From contig NZ_SGXJ01000006.1 in NCBI RefSeq assembly GCF_004216905.1, forward strand, positions 396,121 to 460,120: a stretch of DNA of 64,000 bases, read 5' to 3'. This document shows positions 51,594 through 59,594 of this stretch, piece by piece. Both the position numbers and the translations under genes were made by a program. This DNA comes from Kribbella sp. VKM Ac-2569. GTDB taxonomy: Bacteria > Actinomycetota > Actinomycetes > Propionibacteriales > Kribbellaceae. A model generated the notes under the pieces. It was not told the DNA's origin. It ran no database searches and saw only the letters and a program-made list of their open reading frames with translations. Positions within the stretch are counted from its first letter, which is position 1; the number at the start of each line of letters is the position of its first letter.

Positions 51594-52298
51594 GTGACGG
51601 ATGCGCACGTGGGCCTGGCGGGGCAGCTCGCCCGCCTGCCGCAGCGACAGGTGCTGAGTGACGACGTCTACGAGACGGTCAAGGGCCTGATCATGGACAG
51701 CGTGGTGGAGCCGGGCACCCGGTTGAACATCGATGCGCTGACCCGTGAGCTGGGCATTTCACAGACCCCGATCCGGGAGTCGCTGGCCCGGCTGGAGTCC
51801 GACGGCCTGGTGATCAAGGAGCCGCTGCGCGGGTACCGGGTGTCGTCCCGGCTGACCCGCGACGAGTTCGACGACCTGTTCGAGTACCGCCTGCACATCG
51901 AGCCGTGGGCGGCCGGGCGTGCCGCCGAGCGGTCGGGCGCCGACGACCTGGCGCGGCTCAAGGCGGAGATGCTCAGCTACACCGACGTACCGGATCGTCC
52001 GTCGTACGAGAGCTATCGGGCGATGGCCGCGCACGACCAGCGGTTCCACGACCTGGTTCTGGAGCTGTCCGGCAACGAGACTGCGCGGCTGTCCTTCCAG
52101 CGGACACACTGCCACCTGCACCTGTTCCGGCTGTACTACGGTGGCGGCATCGCGACGAAGGCGTTGCGAGAGCACAAGGCAGTGGTGACCGCCGTCCGTA
52201 AGGGCAACCCGGAGGAAGCGGCCGCGGCGATGCGGTCACACATCGAGGCCTCCCGCGCCCGGCTGCGGCCCATCTTCGACAAGATCGATCCGTCCTAG
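51594..52298 (+). CDS. GntR/FadR-family regulator of the sugar-acid module
   Basis: A 234-residue regulator. Winged helix-turn-helix at residues about 20-85 (VVEPGTRLNIDALTRELGISQTPIRESLARLE is spread over it), then the all-helical FCD domain with HDQRFHDLVLELSGNE and the late EHKAVVTAVRKGN. GTG start with GGGAGGAG upstream. Divergent from the enolase gene and followed closely by the FAH hydrolase gene, so it likely controls both through the palindrome. Confidence 0.88.
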   Translation: MTDAHVGLAGQLARLPQRQVLSDDVYETVKGLIMDSVVEPGTRLNIDALTRELGISQTPIRESLARLESDGLVIKEPLRGYRVSSRLTRDEFDDLFEYRLHIEPWAAGRAAERSGADDLARLKAEMLSYTDVPDRPSYESYRAMAAHDQRFHDLVLELSGNETARLSFQRTHCHLHLFRLYYGGGIATKALREHKAVVTAVRKGNPEEAAAAMRSHIEASRARLRPIFDKIDPS

Positions 52299-52308
52299 GG
52301 AGACATTT

Positions 52309-53160
52309 GTGGAACTGCTGCGCCTCGGCGCGGTCGGCGAGGAGCGCCCGTACGTGCGCGCCGCCGACGGCACCGTTCACGACCTGAGCCCGCTCACCGC
52401 CGACATCGACGGGGCATTCCTCGCCGCCGACGGCATCGCCCGGACCCGCGCCGCGCTCGAGGCCGGAGAGCTGCCGGTGGCCGTCACCGAGGGACTGCGG
52501 GTCGGCGCGCCGATCGCACGGCCGGGCGCCGTGGTCTGCATCGGGCAGAACTACGCGGCACACGCCGCCGAGTCCGGCGCCGAGCCGCCGAAGCAGCCGA
52601 TCGTCTTCTTCAAGCACCCGAACACGGTCGTCGGCGCGTACGACGACGTACTGGTGCCGCGCGGCTCCGCGAAGACCGACTGGGAGGTCGAGCTCGCGGT
52701 CGTCATCGGCAAGGAGGCACGGTACGTCGAGACCGACGAGGACACGCTCGCGTGCATCGCCGGGTACGCCGTCTCGAACGACGTGTCCGAGCGCGCGTTC
52801 CAGATCGAGGTCTCCGGCGGCCAGTGGTCGAAGGGGAAGTGCTGCGAGACGTTCAACCCGCTCGGGCCTTCTTTGGTTCCGGCTGACGAGGTCTCGGACG
52901 TGCAGAACCTGCAGCTGAAGTCGTTCGTGAACGGCGAGCCGCGGCAGGACTCGAACACGCAGGACATGATCTTCTCGGTGGCGGCGCTCATCCGCGACCT
53001 CTCGCAGTACATGGTGCTGAGCCCTGGCGACATCGTGAACACCGGCACACCGGAGGGCGTCGCGCTGTCCGGCCGGTTCCCGTACCTGTCGCCCGGCGAC
53101 ACGATGGAGCTCGAGATCGAGGGCCTCGGCCGCCAGAAGCAGTCCCTCGGCAAGGCCTGA
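52309..53160 (+). CDS. fumarylacetoacetate hydrolase family protein
   Basis: A 283-residue FAH-fold hydrolase. GQNYAAHAAESG near residue 82, DWEVELAVVIGKEARYV near 128 with metal-binding acids, and GDIVNTGTPEGVAL near 240 are signatures. In L-fucose/L-rhamnose non-phosphorylated pathways such enzymes cleave 2,4-diketo-3-deoxy acids to pyruvate and lactate-type products. The GTG start has GGGAGA five bases ahead. It is 10 bases after the GntR gene. Confidence 0.88.
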   Translation: MELLRLGAVGEERPYVRAADGTVHDLSPLTADIDGAFLAADGIARTRAALEAGELPVAVTEGLRVGAPIARPGAVVCIGQNYAAHAAESGAEPPKQPIVFFKHPNTVVGAYDDVLVPRGSAKTDWEVELAVVIGKEARYVETDEDTLACIAGYAVSNDVSERAFQIEVSGGQWSKGKCCETFNPLGPSLVPADEVSDVQNLQLKSFVNGEPRQDSNTQDMIFSVAALIRDLSQYMVLSPGDIVNTGTPEGVALSGRFPYLSPGDTMELEIEGLGRQKQSLGKA

Positions 53161-53168
53161 AAACTGTC

Positions 53169-53194
53169 CCCGGCCGGCCTTAGGGTCGGCCGGG
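53169..53194 (+). terminator. GC-rich hairpin just before the methyltransferase start
   Basis: An 11-bp stem (CCCGGCCGGCC with its 10/11 complement) around four bases lies 8 bases after the FAH stop and runs into the GTG start at 53194. It may end the FAH transcript or mask the next start. Confidence 0.45.
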
Positions 53195-53796
53195 TGACCG
53201 ACTACCTCACCGACATCAGCACCTCGTACGACAACGTCGCACCGTCGTACGCCGAACTCGTCGTGACCGGCGCCGACTGGGAAGACACGGCCTTCGACCT
53301 CCTCGCCGAGCTCTTGCCCGGCGACTCGAGGGCCGTGCTGGATGTCGGGTGTGGACCGGGGCGGACGACCGGACTGCTGGCTGCGCGGGAGCTGCAGGTC
53401 GTCGGGATCGATCTCTCGCCCGGGATGATCGAGGTCGCCCGCCGCGACCACCCGGAGCTCGACTTCCGCGTCGGCTCGATGACCGCGCTCGACGTACCGG
53501 CCGACTCGGTCGCCGGCGTTGTGTCGTGGTGGTCGATCATCCACCTCCCCCGCGACGTCGTACCGCAGGCGTTCGCCGAGTTCCATCGCGTGCTCAGCCC
53601 CGGCGGCGTCCTCCTGATGGGTTTCCACGTCGGCGAGGAATCGAACCACAAGACGTCCGGGTACGGCGGCCATCCGATGAACATCTACGTCCACCGCTGG
53701 ACCGGGCACGCCCTCACCGAGATCGCAGTCGCCGCGGGCTTCACGCCGTACCTGGATCCGGAAATTCCCGAGGACCGGCTGTTCTTCCGGAAGTAG
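53194..53796 (+). CDS. class I SAM-dependent methyltransferase
   Basis: A 200-residue methyltransferase. Motif I AVLDVGCGPGRTTGLL near residue 47, the acidic VVGIDLSPGMIEVA near 69, and motif IV-like VVSWWSIIHLP near 109 are present. The start is GTG. Substrate not recognisable. It is followed 10 bases later by a VOC protein. Confidence 0.85.
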   Translation: MTDYLTDISTSYDNVAPSYAELVVTGADWEDTAFDLLAELLPGDSRAVLDVGCGPGRTTGLLAARELQVVGIDLSPGMIEVARRDHPELDFRVGSMTALDVPADSVAGVVSWWSIIHLPRDVVPQAFAEFHRVLSPGGVLLMGFHVGEESNHKTSGYGGHPMNIYVHRWTGHALTEIAVAAGFTPYLDPEIPEDRLFFRK

Positions 53797-53805
53797 CCTC
53801 TGCGC

Positions 53806-54177
53806 ATGACTTCTCGCGTGCGTACGGTGACGTTCGATGCCCACGACCCCTACGAGATCGCCGGCTTCTGGCTGCAGGTCCTGAAGGCCGAGCGTCCCGA
53901 CGACGACCTTCCCGGCGAGCCGTACGCCTCGGTCCCGACCGACGGCCTCACCGTGCTCTTCGAACAGAACAACGACGAGAAGGTCGTGAAGAACCGCGGC
54001 CACCTGGACCTCGAACCCGACGGCCCCCGCGACGAGGAAGTCGCCTGGCTCCTCACTCTCGGCGCGACCATCGCCCACGACCACCGCAACCCGGACGGCA
54101 CCGGCTGGGTCACCATGCAGGACCCCGAAGGCAACGAATTCTGCGTCCTCCGCAGCGCCGCGGAACGGCGGGCCTGA
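53806..54177 (+). CDS. VOC (glyoxalase-like) family protein
   Basis: A 123-residue vicinal-oxygen-chelate protein. It has the paired beta-alpha-beta-beta-beta modules, with FDAHDPYEIAGFWLQVL at the start and the late MQDPEGNEFCVL strand containing the usual Glu ligand. It may be a dioxygenase-like or resistance-type binder. It may share a transcript with the methyltransferase. Its stop is separated by only three bases from the opposite gene. Confidence 0.8.
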   Translation: MTSRVRTVTFDAHDPYEIAGFWLQVLKAERPDDDLPGEPYASVPTDGLTVLFEQNNDEKVVKNRGHLDLEPDGPRDEEVAWLLTLGATIAHDHRNPDGTGWVTMQDPEGNEFCVLRSAAERRA

Positions 54178-54180
54178 GGC

Positions 54181-54561
54181 TTATGCCGGGATCGACGGGG
54201 TTTCACCGGAGAGGGTGAGACGCCATTCGTTGTCCCAGGCGTGGATGGTGACCTGGAAGCCGTCGCGTTCGGCGGTGGCTCGGTGGTGGCCGTTCTCGAC
54301 CGGCGCGACGACGGCGTGCCAGCCGCGGGCAGTCAGGGCTGCGACAGCGGCGGCGAGTTCGCCGGCCGGGTCGGTGACGGACGGGTCGCCGTTCTCGACG
54401 GTGATCGAGCAGATCGTGTCCGGACCGCTGCCGTCGGACAGTACTCCGGGGTTCACCGGGCCGACGTCGTGGGTAACGACGCCTTCGTAGCCCGGAACGG
54501 CGCCTGCCGCCGCCGCGAGGAGCTCCGCGCGGAGGAAATCGCGCGCCTCGGTCAACGTCAT
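54181..54561 (-). CDS. small partner protein A of a DUF1023 hydrolase
   Basis: A 126-residue hydrophilic alpha/beta protein without signal peptide. It is a paralog of the proteins at 55.9-56.2 and 56.3-56.7 kb: shared blocks are LRAELLAAA near residue 10, VGPVNPGVLSDGSGP near 33, ITVENGDP near 53, RGWHAVV near 79 and WRLTLSGETP near 113. The ATG overlaps the hydrolase stop by four bases (ATGA). Family unknown to me. A chaperone, immunity or regulatory role is a guess from gene pairing. Confidence 0.7.
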   Translation of the reverse strand: MTLTEARDFLRAELLAAAAGAVPGYEGVVTHDVGPVNPGVLSDGSGPDTICSITVENGDPSVTDPAGELAAAVAALTARGWHAVVAPVENGHHRATAERDGFQVTIHAWDNEWRLTLSGETPSIPA

Positions 54562-55796
54562 CGTTCGGGTCCTTCCTGCGTGCGGGAGCGTCGGGTGCTT
54601 TCCAGGACGGTCTTCCTCGACGGCGTCGAGGCGACCGTGCGCAGCGTCGCGAGCCCGTCGAACACCTTCGAGATCGGTACGGCCGCCTTGGACTGCCCGA
54701 GCGTACGTAACGGGCCCGCCCAGGACGTGCCCAGCACTCGGCTCTCCTCTGCGGGCGTCGTGCGGGCCGCCAGCGTGATCGCGTCCAGGTCGCCGCGCAC
54801 GATCCGGCCGACGTTGGTCATCGACTCGCTGTTCTTGTTGAAGTAGCCCATGTGCCCGGTGATCTGGACCCGCTCGTTGTCGGTCTCGATCCGCACGACG
54901 TCCGGAAACGACGCCGGATCCGGCCCGTGCTGTTCGGCGTACGACACGTAGTCCCCGCGCGACCGTGCCACCGCGAAGAGCTCAGTGCCGGGCGGTGTCA
55001 TCTGCGCGGCAGAGGTGACGCGCGGGTCGGCTCCGGGGCTGCCGGTCAACAGGTACCGGTGCGCGCGAGCCCGTTCGAGCATCGCCCGGGAGACGACCTG
55101 GGCGCCGTAGCTGTTCCCGATCAGCGTGATCTTGGCGTCCGGCGCGACGACCGCGAGTCCTTCCTGGAAACGGCACAGCAACGGCGCGGCCGCACGAGAA
55201 CTCTCGGTGGATCTGCCCTCGGTCAGCCCCAGCGGCGCGTGATACCCGAGCCACACCACCGTCGCCGTACCCGGGCCGGCTTCCTCACCGATCTCCTTCG
55301 CCCGCACCGACTGCGAACGCACGCGCTCCAGGTCGTTGTTCATCCCCGGCACCAGTACGGCGATGTTGCGGGCGGTCCGAAGGTCGCCCTGCACCTCGAT
55401 CATCCGGCCTTGCCCCTCGGGCTCGACGAGCAGGAACTGCCGAGGTACGTCGACCTCGACCCGTTTCCCGTCGGCGTCGACATCGAGGCGTTTGCCGGCC
55501 GGCTGGAGCATCTCGTTGATCGTCACCAGCCGCCGGCGCTGCGCAAGGGTCGCTTCCCGGCTCTCGACCAACGCGTGTAGTCGCTGCTGTGCGGCCACCA
55601 GGATCAGGTGGTTGGCCCGGTACCGCAGCTCGGGCGGCGCCCCCTCCAAGGGTCCGACCTGCTCAGGACGACTCTCCGCCAGGGCCTTCGCCGTCTCGCT
55701 GGGGAGCGACCGGAAGAAGGTGTCGACCTCGCCGACCGCCCGGTCGTGCGGCAGGTCCCGCACCCGCAGGATCAGCGCATCGAGGTCCTCGGACAT
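54558..55796 (-). CDS. DUF1023-type alpha/beta hydrolase (first copy)
   Basis: A 412-residue protein. An N-terminal helical part includes GAPPELRYRANHLILVA, typical of DUF1023 proteins. A beta strand VEVDVPRQFLLVEPEGQGRMIEV follows. The hydrolase core has the nucleophile Ser in GNSYGAQ near residue 229 and a later His in TGHMGYF near 320. No signal peptide or WXG motif is visible. Members of this family occur near ESX (type VII) genes in actinobacteria, but no such genes are here. The gene is coupled to its small partner by ATGA and is a paralog of the copy at 56673-57779. Confidence 0.82.
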   Translation of the reverse strand: MSEDLDALILRVRDLPHDRAVGEVDTFFRSLPSETAKALAESRPEQVGPLEGAPPELRYRANHLILVAAQQRLHALVESREATLAQRRRLVTINEMLQPAGKRLDVDADGKRVEVDVPRQFLLVEPEGQGRMIEVQGDLRTARNIAVLVPGMNNDLERVRSQSVRAKEIGEEAGPGTATVVWLGYHAPLGLTEGRSTESSRAAAPLLCRFQEGLAVVAPDAKITLIGNSYGAQVVSRAMLERARAHRYLLTGSPGADPRVTSAAQMTPPGTELFAVARSRGDYVSYAEQHGPDPASFPDVVRIETDNERVQITGHMGYFNKNSESMTNVGRIVRGDLDAITLAARTTPAEESRVLGTSWAGPLRTLGQSKAAVPISKVFDGLATLRTVASTPSRKTVLESTRRSRTQEGPER

Positions 55797-55862
55797 CGCT
55801 CACCTCACGAGACACTGGGACAAACGCTTGCCAGTGCATCGTAGGCGACAGTACGGATCCCC

Positions 55863-56249
55863 CTACAGATCGTCGACGTACGGCGTCTGGCCGGTGAGGG
55901 TCAGGCGCCAATCGGTGGTTTGCGCGCTGACGGTGAGGTCGTAGCCCTGGCGGCGGGCGGTCAGTTCGTGGCGGCCTTCGGCGGGCTCGGAGACGGTGAC
56001 CTTCCAGCCGCGGGACTCGAGGGTTTCGGCGGCGAAGCCGATCTGAGCCTCGGGGTCGGGCGTGGTGGTGGGGTCGCCGGTCTCGACGGTGATCGTGCAG
56101 ACCGACTCCGGGCCGCTTTCGTCGGACAGTGCGCCCTGGCCGACAGGGCCGACGTCCTGGGTCACCGTCGGTGTCTGGTCGGGTACGACAATCGCCGCCA
56201 CCGCGAGGAGTTCCGAGCGGAGGTAATTGCGAGCTTCGGTCAAGGTCAC
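55863..56249 (-). CDS. small partner protein B, no adjacent hydrolase of its own
   Basis: A 128-residue paralog of partner A (VTLTEARNYLRSELLAVA; VGPVGQGALSDESGP; ITVETGDP; WRLTLTGQTP). I set the GTG at 56249 by alignment to A; a GTG 15 bases upstream is also possible. It lies between the two hydrolase-partner pairs and is not overlapped by either. Partners A and B share the Cys before TVE (SIC/VCTI), which partner C lacks. It may be left over from a lost third pair. Confidence 0.65.
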   Translation of the reverse strand: MTLTEARNYLRSELLAVAAIVVPDQTPTVTQDVGPVGQGALSDESGPESVCTITVETGDPTTTPDPEAQIGFAAETLESRGWKVTVSEPAEGRHELTARRQGYDLTVSAQTTDWRLTLTGQTPYVDDL

Positions 56250-56304
56250 GCTTCCGTGATACACCGTGCAGCCAAGCGCCGCGAGGACACGCCGCGTTTC
56301 GGTC

Positions 56305-56676
56305 TCAAGAAACGACAGGAGTCTCCCCGGTGAACGTTATCCGCCAGTCCGCAGACCACGCGTGGACGGCGACCTCGAAGCCGTCGCGGCTGGCGGCGAC
56401 CCGATAATGACCGTTCTCCGGAGGTACGACGTCCGCGGTCCAGCCGCGGGCGCGCAACGCCGCGGCCGCAGCGTCGACGGCGGCCGCCGGGTCCGGCGAC
56501 TGCGGGTTGCCGGTCTCGACGGTGACCCTGGAGACGGTGGCCGTCCCGCGGCCGTCGAACAGTACGCCGGGATTCACCGGCCCCGGGTCGTGCGTCACGA
56601 CCGGCCGCTGATCGGGTACGACGGCCTCAGCCACCGCCAGCAACTCGCTCCGCAGGAACTCCCGCTCGCCCGTCAT
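56305..56676 (-). CDS. small partner protein C of a DUF1023 hydrolase
   Basis: A 123-residue protein, paralog of A and B: EFLRSELLAVAEAVVPD, DPGPVNPGVLFDGRG, VTVETGNP, RGWTADVV and DWRITFTGETP. The ATG at 56676 overlaps the stop of the second DUF1023 hydrolase (ATGA), the same coupling as in pair A. It lacks a signal peptide. Function unknown. Confidence 0.68.
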   Translation of the reverse strand: MTGEREFLRSELLAVAEAVVPDQRPVVTHDPGPVNPGVLFDGRGTATVSRVTVETGNPQSPDPAAAVDAAAAALRARGWTADVVPPENGHYRVAASRDGFEVAVHAWSADWRITFTGETPVVS

Positions 56677-57779
56677 CGCTGCCTCCCTTCCGAGCCTCGT
56701 CCTGCGCCGTTCGACCGCCCTGAAGCGGTTTGTCCGGCGGCCGCTCCGGCCGACTCCTTCGACGGTTTTGTGAGGGCCACAACACCGTCGTACACCTTGG
56801 ACGCCGCCCCGGCGACAGCGTTCAACGGGCCGCCCCACGACGTGCCGAGGAGGAGCTTGGTCTCGGCGGATCGGCTTGTGTTCGTGGTCGTGATCGACAT
56901 CAGATCGCCCCGGACCACGCGCCCGATGTTGCGGAGCGACTCGCTGTTCGGCCGGTAGTACTCGTTGTGCCAGTGCACCGACACCGGGTCGTCGCCGACC
57001 CGTGGATCGCTGGTCGCCATCCGGATCGCGTCCGAGAAGTTCGCCGGATCGGGTCCGTGCCACTCGGTGTACGAGACGTAGTCCCCTGGGGCGCGCTCGG
57101 TGTACAGCCGGGTCGGCGGCTGCACGAAGTCGGCGGCCTCGTCGACGTACTTCGCGATGCCCGGCGAGCCCGTCATCACCAGCCGCTTCGGCCGGGCGCC
57201 CGCCATCACCGCCTGCGCGGCCACCTCGGTGCCGTACGAATGCGCGACCAGCGAGACGTCCGCGTCCTCGGCCTTCAGCTCGTCGACCTCGTTCAGGAAC
57301 TCCGCGAGCCGCGGCCCGGCCTCGATCGCGGCATCCTTGCTCGCGGCCTGCACCAGACCCTGTGGCGAGTCGTAGTCGAGCCACACCACGACCGCCGTAC
57401 CCGGGCCGGCCTCCTGCTTGATCAGGTCACCGCGGTCCGACTGCCCGCGGAACGTGTCCAGGCTGTTCCCCATCCCGGGCACCAGCACCGCGATGTTCTT
57501 CGCCGCCTGGAGATCGCCGAGGACCTCGACCGCGCGGCCCTGCCCCTCGGGATCGACCTTGAGGAACTGCCGCGGCCGTTGAACCTCGACGACGTTGCCC
57601 TCGGCATCGACGTCGCTGACGGTGACCGGGGTGAGCAGCTCCTTGACCGTGTCCAGCCGCTTCCGCTGATCGTCACTCGCCGTACCGCCGTCGACGGCGG
57701 CCTGCAGCCGGTCGCGAGCCGCGACGAGCACGGCATGGTTGGCACGGAACCGTTCGGCAAGCTGGTCGGACTCAGGCAT
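56673..57779 (-). CDS. DUF1023-type alpha/beta hydrolase (second copy)
   Basis: A 368-residue paralog of the protein at 54558-55796, lacking about 45 N-terminal residues of it. The nucleophile Ser is in VAHSYGTEVA near residue 178, and HWHNEYY is near 285. Shared blocks are VQRPRQFLKVDPEGQGRAVEV, NIAVLVPGMGNSLD and VVRGDLMSI. An Arg/Gly/Ser-rich tail ends the protein. It is coupled to partner C. Substrate and location unknown; no signal peptide. Confidence 0.82.
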   Translation of the reverse strand: MPESDQLAERFRANHAVLVAARDRLQAAVDGGTASDDQRKRLDTVKELLTPVTVSDVDAEGNVVEVQRPRQFLKVDPEGQGRAVEVLGDLQAAKNIAVLVPGMGNSLDTFRGQSDRGDLIKQEAGPGTAVVVWLDYDSPQGLVQAASKDAAIEAGPRLAEFLNEVDELKAEDADVSLVAHSYGTEVAAQAVMAGARPKRLVMTGSPGIAKYVDEAADFVQPPTRLYTERAPGDYVSYTEWHGPDPANFSDAIRMATSDPRVGDDPVSVHWHNEYYRPNSESLRNIGRVVRGDLMSITTTNTSRSAETKLLLGTSWGGPLNAVAGAASKVYDGVVALTKPSKESAGAAAGQTASGRSNGAGRGSEGRQR

Positions 57780-57842
57780 CGTGACTCCCCGTGACAGCCG
57801 GTCACCTGGGCGTGCAACCGGGCCAACCGCAGTTTGTCAGGC

Positions 57843-58403
57843 CTAAGGTGTCAAGGCCAGCGACCAGTTGCCCGAGTGGTACAAGAGGTTGACCGTGGCC
57901 AAGGGGCGTACGTCGATGTGTCGCAGCGACTCCGCCGGCGCGTCGACGACGTACAGGACGATCGCGCGGACGACCGCCGGATGGACGACTGCCAGCGTCG
58001 AGCCGTGCTCTCGCGCCGCCAGATCGCCCAGCCAATCGGCGACCCGGGCGAGCACGTCGTTCTCCGTCTCGCCACCCGGCGTGGCGGTGTGCGGCCGCTC
58101 GAGCCACGCCGCCACTCGCGACGGCTCAGACGCGAGCAGTTCCTCCAGCCCGCGTCCGGCCCACTCGCCGTACTCACGATCCCGCAGCGCCGGCTCCACC
58201 ACCGGGTCGAACCCGAGTACGGCGGCCGTGCGTACGGCGGCCTGCTCCGGCCCGGCGTACACGGCATCGGCAGACAACTTCAGCCCCCGCGCCGCCTCGA
58301 CACTCGCCGGGTCCGGCCCGGCGTCCCCACCGAGCACGAGTCCGCGCAACGCGGGCGTCAGGGCATGCGCGAGCAGGGTCAGAGACTGGGGTGGTGCGGT
58401 CAA
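57843..58403 (-). CDS. histidine-phosphatase-fold protein of the Cbt operon, divergent active site
   Basis: A 186-residue protein of the phosphoglycerate-mutase fold. The usual RHG loop is LLAHALT near residue 12, so the Arg is replaced by Ala while His is kept. The second-His motif VVHPAVVRAIV near 150 is also variant, while the acidic DREYGEWAG near 82 is typical. The TTG at 58403 overlaps the CbtA stop (TTGA). Similar proteins follow CbtAB in other actinobacteria, perhaps acting on cobalamin precursors; activity here is uncertain. Confidence 0.7.
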   Translation of the reverse strand: MTAPPQSLTLLAHALTPALRGLVLGGDAGPDPASVEAARGLKLSADAVYAGPEQAAVRTAAVLGFDPVVEPALRDREYGEWAGRGLEELLASEPSRVAAWLERPHTATPGGETENDVLARVADWLGDLAAREHGSTLAVVHPAVVRAIVLYVVDAPAESLRHIDVRPLATVNLLYHSGNWSLALTP

Positions 58404-59155
58404 GCGGCAGCTACCTTCGATCGGATCGGCCGGCGGTCCACCGCGACCGCATACCCGAATCCGAGCAGGAGCCACAGCGTCGCCTGCGTACCGAGCGAGG
58501 CGAACCGGAACTGCCACAGCAGCGTAGCGGGGAACGTCTCCGGAACCTCGTTGATCCGCGGCAGAATCAGGTACGCCGCCGCCACGGTGACGACCAGCCC
58601 GACGACACCCCCCGCGAGCCGGGCGACCTCGCCGTACCGCGAAGCCCACCGCGACAGCGCGACTCCGGCCCAAACCGCGAGCAGGCCGATCACCAGGGTC
58701 AGGAGATAGGTGACCGTACGGCGAGTGATCGTGTCCGGATCACCGACCGCAGGTGGATTCGGCGGGTACTTGAGGAACGGGACCAGCACGATGCCGACGA
58801 ACCCCGCCGCGGCGAGTCCGAGCGCGGCGTACGCGTCGTTCCCGGTCCTGAGCTTCCGGCGGAGCAGCGTGAACGCGACGGCGAACAGTCCGCCGAGCGC
58901 AACGCCGTACAGGCTGGTGGCGAGGAACAAGCCGGCCCGCTGGCCGTCACGGCTGACGAGCGGCTCTTCCTCTTCGGCGGCAGGCTCAGTGCTGTCGCCA
59001 TGGTCATGGGTGTGCGCGTGACCGCCGGCCTCTTCGATCGCGATCGCCGCGTCGACACGCGGCTCGCCCAGTACATAGGCGAACGTTCCGGCCAGCAGGC
59101 CGGCGAAGAGTCCGACGATCAGTCCGCGCACCAGGAGCGATCCGAAGGTGCGCAT
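58400..59155 (-). CDS. cbtA: cobalt transporter subunit CbtA
   Basis: A 251-residue integral membrane protein. FGSLLVRGLIVGLFAGLLAGTFAYVLGEP begins the first helix. A His-rich loop (GGHAHTHDHGD) after helix one could bind cobalt. Five to six further helices include YLLTLVIGLLAVWAGVALSR. It is four bases after CbtB and under a cobalamin riboswitch, which fits cobalt uptake for B12. Confidence 0.87.
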   Translation of the reverse strand: MRTFGSLLVRGLIVGLFAGLLAGTFAYVLGEPRVDAAIAIEEAGGHAHTHDHGDSTEPAAEEEEPLVSRDGQRAGLFLATSLYGVALGGLFAVAFTLLRRKLRTGNDAYAALGLAAAGFVGIVLVPFLKYPPNPPAVGDPDTITRRTVTYLLTLVIGLLAVWAGVALSRWASRYGEVARLAGGVVGLVVTVAAAYLILPRINEVPETFPATLLWQFRFASLGTQATLWLLLGFGYAVAVDRRPIRSKVAAA

Positions 59156-59159
59156 GTCG

Positions 59160-59357
59160 TTAGTGACAGGGGACGCCGAGAAGGTGGCGACCGTCGTGCA
59201 TCAGCTCGTGCAGGTACATCCCGGACCGGGACACCGCACCCTGGTCGAACCCGACCAGATACGCGAGCAGGAGCATCACGCCGACGCTGAGCAGCGCGGC
59301 GGCGAGAAGCTTGGGAGAAAGAGCCGGTACGGCGACCGACTGGGCAGGAGCTGCCAT
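59160..59357 (-). CDS. cbtB: cobalt transporter subunit CbtB
   Basis: A 65-residue single-pass membrane protein. One helix (LLAAALLSVGVMLLLAYLVGF) is followed by a short His-containing tail (HELMHDGRHLLGVPCH) of the CbtB type, proposed to bind cobalt. The ATG has AGGAGG nine bases ahead. It is the first gene after the cobalamin riboswitch. Confidence 0.88.
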   Translation of the reverse strand: MAAPAQSVAVPALSPKLLAAALLSVGVMLLLAYLVGFDQGAVSRSGMYLHELMHDGRHLLGVPCH

Positions 59358-59397
59358 CTGAACTGAACCTCCTGGGGAAGTGCGCGTCCCCTTAGAA

Positions 59398-59500
59398 AGG
59401 CTGCGAGTGCCCGAGCGTCCTGACTTACGAGCCGAAACTCGATCACAGTGGCGCGGCCGCGCCGGCTTCTCACCGGCTTCCCTCATGGCACCGCAGGTTG
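59398..59500 (-). ncRNA. cobalamin riboswitch
   Basis: Read on the minus strand from 59500: GGGAAGCCGGTGAGAAGCC, then GCGGCCGCGCCACTGTGA, and then the B12 box as AGTCAGGACGCTCGGGC. This is the order of the classic cobalamin aptamer. The outer P1 stem pairs TGCGGTGCC with GGGCACTCGCA. It ends about 41 bases before the cbtB start, so bound cobalamin should repress cobalt transport by blocking the ribosome site. Confidence 0.9.
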
Positions 59501-59594
59501 ACCCTCGAACCGTAGGGGCCCGCCCACCCCCCGGTCAACGCACCACGGCGCGCCGGTGACCTATCCCACCTCCGCCCGCGAACCGGAGACGGAC

